DNA of 64,000 bases, taken from positions 662,650 to 726,649 of the forward strand of contig VZRN01005892.1 of NCBI GenBank assembly GCA_013397935.1. The letters run 5' to 3'. A program made the position numbers and the translations under genes. Each line of letters starts with the position of its first letter. Within the stretch, counting starts at the first letter, position 1. The notes below the pieces were generated by a model. The model was not told the DNA's origin and did not search any database. It saw nothing but the letters and a program-made list of their open reading frames with translations. The stretch is from Dasyornis broadbenti (Eukaryota; Chordata; Aves; Passeriformes; Dasyornithidae). Of this stretch, positions 36,501 to 48,500 are shown piece by piece.

Positions 36501-39500
36501 TCTTGTTTCTGGGAACATTGTTTGGTTTGGGGGGGTGGTTTTCCACCCCCTTCACTTCTTTGCCAAAGGCAACTTGCAAATCATGCCCTTTTTTTTATTT
36601 CCTACGAATCTAAACTCTCACTAGCATTTCAGCATTCCTCTGGCATGCTGCTTTTCCCATTGCCTTTCTGGCCTGTCCTTCTTGTCATGAAGTCCCTGTG
36701 TCATTCAGTGTTGTCAGTCTCTTATTGCAGCTTGGCTCATGCGTGTGTTCCAGAGACTTGGGTACGTTCATCCTTGTACAAATGAGTGCTGAAGTTAGGG
36801 AAAGATGACACCAATCTAAACATTCTAGCTCACTGTAGCTCACTGATGTAATTTTAATCAGTCCCGTACTGTAATTTAGCTATAAGGGTTGTCATTTAAT
36901 TAATTTACTTAAACATGGGGTTATTTTCTTTAAAAACAAATTAACAGGCTCTGCTCATCAGTTGTAAAAACAGAAACTGAAATAGTTGTGTTTTGGGCAA
37001 CTAATCCATCCATTTTACTTTGCTAATGGAACTTAGGCTAAGATTTGAAAATTTAAACAGTCTGGGCTCAATAGTTCTGTACAATAATTAGCTGCATTCC
37101 CTAAATGGTGTCTGCTGAAAGAAATGGTGGGAAGGTGATTTGAACCTGAAGATTCCCATCAGGTTTTTCCAATAGCCTGCTGAAAAGCCTACTTTTAAAC
37201 ACCCATTTGATGTTTAAAGAGCCATTTTTATTCAGTGTGGGCAGGAGAAACAGGTTGTGGACAGATGTGGTTCGTTGGCATGGTACCAGCTGCATGTTTG
37301 TGCAAACCCCACCTGGGTGAGGAGGTCTGTGCATGTCTCTGTAGGGAGGCCCCAGCACCTTTTCCTCTGAAAAGGTGATGCAGATGTTTGTACGTCCTTC
37401 GTCCTGATCTTACTCCTTCCCTTTTGTTCTTCTCTGAAGTTCTTTTCTTTTAACTTTTCTGCAGCGACCCACATCTTGATAGGAACACTTTGCCTAAGAA
37501 GGGACTCAGGTATTGGTGTTTCCACGTGGTTTAACATCTTTTGTGGTGGCTTTGGAGTTTGCTTTGTGTTTCTGTTGTGGCTGGTGGTGATGGTCGCAGT
37601 TTGCAAGAGGTGGCAACAATACTCTTTCTTTCTTTTTTCTTTCTTTCTTCTGTCTTGCTTTCTTGCTTTCTTGTTTTCTTTCTTTCAATCCTCAAAGGAG
37701 GCCATTGACAACTGTGCTTTTTTCATCCAGTGGCTTCTCTGCTTGAGCAAGAACTGTGGCTTCTGCTGGCTGAATTGCTGAAAGCATCTCAAACCATCCC
37801 TGGGCTTGATTTAAAAACAATAATGTTGCTCTTTCTGTGGCTGGAATGACCTGAGATTGTTTTAACCCTGGGAACCTTGGTGTTGTTATATAAGTAGAAA
37901 AGATTTACAAGATCATGCCAAACCTTTCAGGATGAAATTGGACATACTAATTTTTTTTTAAAATTGCATTCGAATACTTAAATCTATAGGGCTCTATTCT
38001 CCTAGAAAATAACAAAAAAATCCTCAAACAAACGTTCATCAGTTGTCTTTTCGTGTATTTTGTACATCTGTAAGGTAGTGATTTTTATAACATTAGGTTT
38101 TTTTCATTGATGCAAGCAATTCTAGCCAGATAATGAACATTAGCTATGTTAATTAAATGCTTTAAGTGTTAGAGAATTTACAGAAGGTATCTTAGACAAT
38201 TTAGGAAATTGCAGCTTCTGAATTGCTTAATGCAGCTTCTGGGATCTCTGAGGTGATGCCTTGGAATTGCAGCTGTGATTTACTCTGTGCTATGCATGTT
38301 GTTCTTCACAGCAGCCTTGTCCCATGGAGCTGAGTACTAAAAGCCTTTCTTAAAATGGCAATTTGTTTTAGTGTTTTTGTGGTCCTCAAGTATGACTCCA
38401 AAAAAAAAAGACTCTCTTTTAAGACCAAAACATTTGAGTGCTGAAGAGGTAGGTATTAATGCTGAAAATAAAAATAAATCTGTAGTGTGTTAAGGTAACA
38501 CAACTGCTTAAAGCCCCTTTCTTAATAAACTGATTTATATGCAAAGTTTAAGAGATGCAGATTGTCAGGGGCTGCTGCTGAAGTGTTGAGGCATAAGCAG
38601 AAGAATGTATTTTTTGAAAGCAGTTTGAGTTTTTAAATTATTGTAGTGTTCGCATTGATTTAAAACAGTCTTAATAAGTGACATCTTACTGTAGGGTATT
38701 TACTTGAAGGGAATCAAATTAATTAAAGAGATAATATCAGCTAATAACAGGCTCCAAGTTTTTGGAAGGAGAGCTAGAAACTCATAAATCCTTGTCCAAA
38801 GGCGATGACATAGCCTAAGACAGACACTGAATTCCAGCAGCAGACAAGTGTTTCCATGATGCTCTGGCTGTTGATACCTGCACCCTATCACGTAGCTCAC
38901 ATAACACCTGTCCTGACATACCTATTTTTCAGACACGATAAATCAAGCTTAAGCTGAAGCCAGTGGGTGTTTTGCCACTGACGTTGGCATAGACCATGTT
39001 TCTGCTGTTTTCATTGCCTTCAGAAAAAACTAAACGTAGTCTCCTTATGATGATTTAATGCTGTTAGTTTTGAACTAAGTGGGATACACCTCAACAGGCC
39101 TTACATGAATGTCTCTGGAATATTAAATGTTGGGTCATAACCTGTTGAAAAAATCCTGATAATGGCTTTGTTGACTTGAATTTGGTTAGAATATCACAAT
39201 AAGTCAGCTAAGATTAGTGATGCACAAAAATATTTGAATAGTGATAGAATTTTGGCATAACTTAAGGAAGGGTTTTCCAAGTTACAGCTTTGTTTTTAAA
39301 TCATAGGATGTAACATACACTACATTTTATCCTACAGTGCCACACTGCACAACTTCCACCTGTAACTTTTGGTTCACTCTGGTTTGGTTGCTACTGAAGC
39401 CATAGGAAAGAAGTTTGTGGTTTGCTTTTTTTTTTCCCCCAAACAGAGGTGAAATTAACTAGGAACAGCTTGGAGCATCTCCTTAATTCAGAACTCTGTT

Positions 39501-42500
39501 GAGTTTCTATCATTTAATCCTTTAATTTCGTGTGAGGACTCTTCCATTTTTCTTTCTCTCTTTCCCTCCCCAAGTCTTGTGACATTTCATCATTGGGTTT
39601 TTTTTTTTGTTTTTTTTTAAACAAAAGAATTGAATAAATATCAAAGTTCATTGTGAAAAACCTGTTTGTTTTTGCAGGTATACTCCATCCTCCCAGCTCC
39701 GCAGTCAAGAGGATGCAAAAGAATGGCTCCGGTCCCATTCAGCAGGAGGACTGCAGGATACTGCTGGCAATTCTCCATTTTCATCTGGATCCAGCATAAC
39801 ATCACCCTCTGGAACTAGATTTAACTTCTCACAGCTGGGTGAATAATTATCTGTTTGAATAATCACAGTAATGCGTTGTATGTCCTGAAACCAGCTTGTT
39901 ACAAAAGATAATTTTCCTTCAGCAGCTCCAAGCCCCACACTGAACCTGAGGAAGCACTTTCGTTGAAATGAGTGTGACTAATTAGCATTATTATCTCATA
40001 TGCCCAAAGGTGCCATACTTGCAGGAACTTTGAAACTACTTCTGGGAGTAATCAGATTCCTTAATAGAACTTGTGAGCTGTTCAGGAGAGCTGCTGGTTC
40101 ATATCAGACACTGGGGTGCTTAAAGGACGTAAGATGTTGCCTGTTGTGTAGTAATAATTCTCTGAAATCCCAGCTTGTTACCTGCTTTATGTGCCAGTCT
40201 CATCAGTTTGATATTTTCTCTTTTTCAAGTGGCTTGTTGGAAAATCGCAGAAAGCTCTATCTGAAGCGATAGATAGGAGTCAGGGGAGTTTTAAGTCAGA
40301 AAAACTGCCATCCCTTCACTTAACTGCATTGGTAAACACATTTTAAATGAAGGAAACAATAAAAGTTGATTGACAGGATCCATGAAGCTCTGCAGGTTTT
40401 AGTTGACCCTATCAGCAGTTGAAATAACCTAATTTAAAGTGCTAGTGGTGCTCATCTCTGGTGGGCTGGTTAAATATAACTTAAGGGCCTTTGCAGTTTC
40501 TTTACATTTGTAAATTTTGTCTTTAAGTGACATTTGGAAAGTACTACATTGAACAGGCATTTTCTGTTTGTGACTTTCAGAAGCCCCTCCATAATAATAT
40601 TATTATTTAAAATAAATATAGAGTTTATGATAACTTCTATATAATAACTAATTTATATATAATAATTCTGTGCACAATAGTTAAGCTTGTACTTGTGGAT
40701 TTCTTGTGTGAATTTGGAGCAGATTGCACAGTCAGTTATTTCTAGTGTATTTTTGAGTTGCAGTAATGACATTCTAGAGCCTTTCTTTGAGTGTTCTGGA
40801 AAGAAACACATTCAATAAGTGGCTTTAGATAAACTGACACTTAGCAAAATTTCAGCTGAATATACACACAGCATAACTACATTTCCAACAGCTAACAAAC
40901 TGTCAGGAAAGTTCATGAAATAATTTAAAAAAAACCCAACAAAAAGTGTTGTCATAGGCACAGGAAGTTAACTCCTTATGCAGAGTGTTGGAGATTATTT
41001 GTATAAATTAGCTTCAAGTGCTATTTGGCCACAAACAGCAGTGAACACCAAAAAAAAAGAAAAGACATTTTTCTATGATCTTAAGAAGAGAGCTTGGAGA
41101 TATTGGAGTCAAGAGGGATCATTTAATTTAATTTAAGAGCAAATGATGATATGAAAATTGAGCACCTGTAAACTGAATTATCCTGTCTTCTACAATAGTC
41201 TGTATCAGTTGGTGGTCTTTGTAGAAACAGGCAATGAGAACACATAAAGAGGAACCTGCCAGATCAACAGTGATTTTGTTCTATTTTTGCTAATTCTTAG
41301 TAAACAGCAGGTATAATTTTAGCATGAAAGTTCTTTCCAAAAAATGTGAAATTGGAGTAGTCATTTTGTGCTCTAAACACTGGCTGGGAGACCATTGGCT
41401 TTTAAGGCAAAATTAATATTTTACAGATCTCAGGACGTCATAGTGGAAAGAAACCGTTCTGAAATATACAGCTACAGGGAACCTAAAGCCCTTTACTTTT
41501 GTGACTAAAATACACAGAAAAATGTCATTTTCTTAGAACTTGTAGGCTTTGAAGACAGTAAGTCCTGCTCTATATAGATGAAATACTAGTGTTTGTAGAA
41601 CAGCTCCAAATTAAATGAAGGTTGATTAGTTCACGCCTAGGAGTGTTAGTGAGGTGACTGAACTTGTTTGTAGAAGCATGGACATACCACCCATTGTTCA
41701 AAATTACCTTATTTTACTTGAGTTTTCACATTCACCAGCCTGGCTTGCATATCTCTTACTTGAATCCGTTGAATTTAGAAAAACAATGAAGCCCAGAGAA
41801 GATGATATCAAAAATTTGTGTCTTAAAGGGGGTCGGGGGGTGTGTGTGTGTGGAATTTTCTGGTAGTTGCACGAAAAACAAGCATGAAAATCTGTGTTTC
41901 CACCACCAAACGGGTGTTTGTTTCTGGCTTTGCAGCGAGCCCCACGAGTGCAGCCCAGATGAGCCTGTCCAACCCCAGCATGCTGCGCACCCACAGCCTG
42001 TCCAACGCCGACGGCCCCTACGACCCCTACAGCGACACGCGCTTCCGCAACAGCTCCATGTCCCTGGACGAGAAGAGCAGGACCATGAGCCGCTCCGGCT
42101 CCTTCCGCGACGGCTTCGAGGAGGGTCAGTAAACTCTGGTGCTGCTGGAAATGCTCCTGAGGGGGTGTTTTCACAGAAAGCTGGCACTTTTCAGGTCAGC
42201 GCTGGAGCCCTTTCAAACACAGCGTTCTCGGTGTTGGGTAGAACCTTAGTCCTGGTCATGGTTGTTCTGATCATAGAATCATATTGTTGGGAGAGACGCA
42301 CAAGGATCATCAAGTCCAACTCCCAGCCCTGGCCGAGACACCCCAGCAATCCCACCATGTGCTCAAGAGCATTGTCCAAACACTCCTTAAGCCCTGCCAG
42401 GCTTTGGGCTGTGACCACTTCCCTGGGGATTCTGTTCCACTGTCCAACCACTCTCTGAGTGAAGAACCTTCCCCTGATACCCAACCTACACCTCCCCTGG

Positions 42501-45500
42501 CACAACTTCAGGACATTTGCTCAGGTTCTGCCACTGGTCACTAGAGAGAACGATGATATAAAGTTAGTGACTGTTTTGGTCAGACACAGGAAATAAGTGT
42601 TGTACCTAGACTGACTGTTCAAGAAATTGCTTAAACACATCCTGTGCTTCATTTTTAGTGCTCATAATGACTAATTCATGCTTAGAGTCAGCACATTAAC
42701 AGTAGTACCTTCAATTGAAGGCATTCTGAACTTGCAGCTCCACAGTTCTGCGTACAGTATAGATAAGTGATATCCGTTGGGCTGTTTCTATCCCATTAGT
42801 TTTTCCAGTGTTTAATCTGTACTCAAATTCTCTTTGCTTTTCATTTCTGCTGAATGTCCTGGCTTGATACAACAGGTCTTCCAAAGAAAGGATCCAAATA
42901 GCTATTCGAAACATCTAGGCTTGTGTTTTTAGTGCTTCATCATCTTGTCAAATGTGCAATCACACCTGATAAAAAGAACTCATGTAAATATAATAAGAAA
43001 AAGTCATTTACCTCTAAATGAATATTTAGTGTGGTTGCTGCTGATCGAGCATCCTCGTGGCTGCAGCAGGAGCAGCTGTGAGCACACATTAGAATCCTCA
43101 GGCATTGCACTTGGAGGAGTCACACATGGAGAGGTTCGTAGGAAACTCTTTCACTATTAACACTTTGAGTCTTAAATCTCCTTTCTGGCAAGGGTTGGGA
43201 GCTTGATTGTGCATTACAGGCCTCTGATGGCTCTTCCCTCTGCTGCTGAAGACCTGCACTTACCTCAGCACTGTTAATACCGGTGTCCCATTGCTACTGC
43301 TCCTCAGGAGCCAGGCATGCATGGGAGCCACACTTCGGTGCTTGCAGGAGCCCTCGAGAGCCACAAAGGGCCTTCCTGGAGACTCTGGTTATCCCATCTT
43401 TTTTTTTGCCATTGGAAGAGGTAGAAAATATGTATTGGATATGGCTCTGGAAAGATTAGTTAATTAATTTGTTACTGAATTTAGTCAATCTAGCTTCATT
43501 ACATTTAATTGCATTTTAGAGATCCATGGCTAGGGATCTTTGTTAGGGATTGAAAATTATTGGAATAATGCTGTGGGGCTAAAAGCTGGGTCATTGCAGG
43601 TTAATTAACCTTTGTTTGCTCTCAGAAAGCTGAACAATCATGACCAGTCAGAGACTGCCAGGTGCTTACTCAGTCGAGTTCCATACTGTGATGAGCAGTC
43701 ATGCTTTCACTTAATTGTTCCCTCATAAAATCTGTGAAAGAATTTGAATCACTGCATCACTGCATCACAATCACTGAGCTACTGCAGCAAAACTTACTCA
43801 GGTTTTATTGAAGACATCCTCCAGAAAATTGTGGCTTTAGTCTTTTAACGGTGCTCGAGATCGCAGCCAATCCATTTTGGCACGTTGGAGGTTAAACTCT
43901 CTCTTGTAGTTCAGAAATTCTTGTCCATGAGAGAGGCTACTTGGGATAAACATTTAATAAATTTTGCATGTTTGGGGACAAACCATTAAAAAAAAACAGA
44001 AAATGAAAATTTGAAAAGAGTTAGGTGAAATGTTCTATTAAGTGCTTTTTATTCATTTGAGAAAAGTAGTAAAAATTAAGTCTAAAAAAAATCCTCTAAA
44101 TTATGGACTTGAAGTAGTTGGAAAATAACACTTTTGTATCTGAGGAAGGAATTTAACCCTACAGTGGATATGCTGAAGAAATCCCTCTCAGATTTTCCTC
44201 AGTTTTTCGCACCTAAAAGGATAATAATATTTTACAGATGGATTGAATGTTTAGGTGTAGTCTCTGTATGGTTGTCTTCAGGAGAAAGATCTTCTATCCC
44301 TTCCCTAGCTGTAGAGAAGGCAGGAGCCACCTGCTTATTAGCTCCTGCTTATTTCTCAGGGAATCTCAAGGTCTAAGTGATCAAGTGGTTCTGAATATGG
44401 CAGAGATTTCCCTTCAGCTTGAGAAAATAGATTAAAAAGTATTATAGAAATTAAATTTGTGGTTAATGAACAGATTGATTTTATACAATCAGCCAGTGTC
44501 AATGAAGTATAAATCCAGGTCTTAAATGCAGCTTACCAACCTATTTCTTAATTATTTCTTAACACATAAGATTACAAGACATTTGTTTCTCATTAACTTC
44601 AGGAGGGCCAGGATTTATTCTTAAAAGCCTTTTCTTCTCTTGTCTCTGGGTGTTAAGTACAGTCATGTTCTCTCACAGCACAGCATGTAGGTTGGAAGGC
44701 TGGTCAGCCTTGCAGGACATAACTCTTGTGACTGACAGGATTTCAGGGCTGTGGAGATGCCAGCAGGAGCAGCCTCTCCAGAACGTCATGGGGAAAAAAC
44801 ACAGCATAAAACTTCAGTGGTCTCTTGGCTCCCTTGTTTCCCCACTTCCCCAGCCAACAGTCTTTCCCAGGAGCTGGGCTGCCACTGGCTCCAGAGGAAA
44901 AAAAAATACATTAATTGTCATTGGGATATAAATTGTTATTCCTTTTTGTGCTACTGACTGCAGTACCAGTTGTTCTTTCTGCTGTCTGGGCAGATGATCA
45001 TGGCTAGCCCCTTTCTTTTCTGACATTAAAAATTATACACACTTGCCTATGAATTTACAGGCCTTGAAAATAATAGCTCCAGACCCATTTGGGTTTGTAG
45101 GCTGCGTGCAGATGCATGCTGGCTGCGAAAAACAGGGATTGCATCAAGAGCATAACTGCCTTCAGGCTCTTAATTAAATAGCCTTCAAGTAGCCATCTGC
45201 AGATACTTTAAAAAGAAATTGCACAAATATTTTAACTCCTTAGTTGTCCTTGAAATGAGAGGTCTGAAATTGTGTACATGTTCAAATGATGCACTCGAGT
45301 CACTGTTCCTGGAGGAATTTTAAGAGCCATGTGGATGTGGCATTTGGGAACATGGTTTAGTGATGGCCTTGGCAGTGCTGGGTTAATGGTTGGACTGGAT
45401 GATCTTAGAGGTCTTTTGGAACCTTAATAAATCTGTGATTCTATGTGATGGTGATGTTTCATGAGGCAGGAGTAGGATCCCCAGAGTTACATATTCTTCA

Positions 45501-48500
45501 CCCTTTTTTTTTTTTTTTTTAAATTTTGAAAAGTCTTTCCTCATTTGAAGTCTCAATGTGATCTTAAAAAATTCCACTTGATGCTAGCTCAAAGATGTGT
45601 GTGACCAAATCCGTTGTAAAGGCTTCTGTTAGTTCTCTGGCCAGCAGGTATGGTTCTTTCTTTGGCTACATCTCTGTTAGTGAAAAATGCACCAAGGAAG
45701 AATAGAGATGCAGGCCAGAAAATAATAATATACCCTCTGTTTGAGTCTGTTTGTGGCCTTGTGCAATATTGCCTCACTTCAGGCTTTCCATCCTGAAAAA
45801 GCCAGTCCTAAGGGAAAACTACAAGAAAATTGAGAAGTGCAGAACATCTATGATATAAAGAAAGTTAAAATAGGAATCTTCAGCCTGGAAAATGATGGCT
45901 GAAGGGACGTGCATGTAATTTGGGGCATTATGAATAGGGTGGTTATCCATTCCTTCTCACAGGACAGGGGTGTGGAGACACTGAAGGAACTTACCGCCTG
46001 ATTCAGCAGCAGGCCTAAAACAACTGCAAAGAATTACATTTTTAAACACAAGAGAAATTTTTGTTACAGACAAAATGTGTGAGTGGATTCAGAAGCAGTT
46101 AAGCGAGTTAATGGTTGAGAGGTCACAGCAGGCAAAAATGATGGTCTGACTGCAGTTTCCATCCCCGGAATTTCCATCTCTGCTGATTCCCAGAAGGTGC
46201 AAAGATGTACCTGGGGAATAATCACTGTGTATCTGTCTCCTCTTTCCATTCTTTGCAGTAAACATGGGCTGTGGTTGCAGCCAGGGCTGGAGCGCACAAT
46301 TAGACAAAGCCTGGTTCTGACTCACACCACTTATTTTTATGTTCTTAGTGCAGTTCAGTCCTTAATATCTAACTAGAAAGATCATTTTAATTGAAAGTAT
46401 GATTTCCCAGAGAAAACGAATGGGTGTGAGGATTTTTTACTTTCTTGTGGGTTTTTAAAATTGTCTTAAATTCCTTCAGAAGCCAACTTAGACCTTGTTT
46501 ACTTCTCTTTCCAGTATTGCCTTAGGATATAATGTCAGTGGGAAAGCAGAACCCATTTATTACGAATGTAGAATTGCAGTAGGTAATTACAGGAAAATGG
46601 CAGCTTTTCTAAACTTCTTTTTTTTTGGCTGGATGATTTAGAAGAAAGAAAAAGTGATTTTACACTGTTTCATATGATTTGTATTTGGTTACCTGAGATT
46701 TGAATGAAAGTTTCAGTTCAACGCATTTTGTTTCTAAAAATAAAGGAAAAGTAATCTAGCATGTTTCAGTAGCAGAAAGAATAGCTTCAGGTACTTTTTT
46801 TAGTAGTGTAATAAAGAATGAAATTATGTTATATTTATATGTAAATCCTGATGCCTGAGTGGTGGTAACAACCTTGAGAATCACGGAAAAGTTAGGGTTG
46901 GAAGGGACTTCTGAAGATCATCTAGGCCATCAGTGTAAATGTATATCCTTTACTGAATTTAAATGCAAAAATTGCTGGAAACTTAATTCTTTTCCAGGAA
47001 GTTTTGTAGCCGTGTTTTCACTGTTAACTTTTCTACGAGAGAGCAAACCTTGCCTTGTTAAAAAAATGGCATTGCTTTAAGGAAAGATCAAGAAACACTG
47101 CAGGAAGAGGGGATGTTGGGCTCATTGATGCACTGACACAGCTCCCTGAAGTCAGCAGAAGGAAGATACAGCTGCATTCAGAGGACGATTCACAGCCCCC
47201 AGATTAGACAATGTGTTTTTGTCCTGGGTCCTCTACATCTCTTGGAGCTCCTGGTTACACACTGGAGCTGGGTGTTGTGGTCCTCTCAGGACATGTCCAT
47301 CTTGGTCTGCTGCTTAAAAAAAACAACCAACCCCCTCAATTTCAACTGAACCAGAAGATTAAATCATTAGATTTGTTTTTGTAATCTCTTCTGCATTTCA
47401 GTTGATTTCTTGGGGCTTTTTTATCTAGAGTAAGCCCTTTTGCAAGAGTTTTGAGATAAACTGTCCAGAGAAATTCTTACTTCTCAACAAATCTTCATCA
47501 AAATTTCTTTAACTCTCTTGACCACACCTCGTTTTCCCAAACAAACAAGTATTATGAGAATTTTTAAAACAGCTTTACCAAATCCAAGTTTATGGATTGT
47601 ATCACCTGGCCATGCATTCTTCAAAATGTACGTTATTGGTGCAATAATATAATTAAGTTTATGATGGATGATGAAATTTGGGAAAGTATTTCCTCAGCAT
47701 GTTGGTGGTTGACAGTGGATGATTTATGATGATTCTACTCTGCGGTTAGTGCATTTATATTCACTGTTTTTATTTTCTTTCCTTTAGTGCATGGTTCTTC
47801 TCTCTCTTTGGTATCCAGTACATCATCTATTTATTCCACAGTGAGTATAATGAAATGAACAGTTTACTTATTAATCGAAATTATTGAATTGACTGGTCTT
47901 ACTGTGCTAATCTTGCCAGTCAAGGAGGAAGAAAAAAGCACTTTTCATTTGATGGTGTTCGGAATGCTAGCTATTAATATTAATAATTCTAAAAAGGCCA
48001 TTTGTTCATTGTGCCAGTAACATTTTCTCCATGAGTATGTATTCACTTTGGTTATCTGATCCTAAATTAAGGCTTACTGGAGTTTAAAAATGCAGGGGAG
48101 TACTCAGAGCTTCTGGTTTCTGTGCTTGGTGCACGACTGGCCCCAATAGTGTGCTTAGATGGGTGTGATTTTCCTGGTGGCTGGTAGTGGCCGTGTTTAC
48201 CTAGGGACAGTGGAGTGTGTAACTTCCTACCACATACTTTTTTTTACTTGATAACTTTGGTTAGAAACAGGCCATAGTAGCCACAATTTTATCTTGCTGA
48301 CCACAGTGGATGGGCAGTACATCCACTAGGCACCCTCACAGCTGGCTGTGTGTCCTTACTTTTTCCATCGCCACAGTGCCTAGGCAGCACCCAAGAGGGA
48401 GGAATTTGGAAGGGGTTTTTTTCCCATCTCTTTGGGATGCAAAAAATGTGAGCTCTTCCCCATGGAGAGCTGAGCGTGGGGTGAAGAGAATTGCCTGGGA

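Larger units (their letters stand above)
42125..47787 (+). other. NAV2: NAV2 intron h-i
   Basis: 5,663-nt GT-AG intron, the longest complete one. It contains three CR1 fragments (42273-42550 minus, 45300-45447 plus, 46877-46936 minus), a T run at 45503-45520 and an AT-rich stretch with a TTAATTAA palindrome near 43599. Confidence 0.93.

Noticed and set aside
36270..36785. 171-codon + frame beginning at the donor of exon e
   Set aside because: Starts three bases after the donor, differs in frame from NAV2 and reads as intron translation.
41704..42458. Several long open frames on both strands over exon h
   Set aside because: They arise from the GC-rich codons of exon h read in wrong frames; the NAV2 frame explains the sequence.
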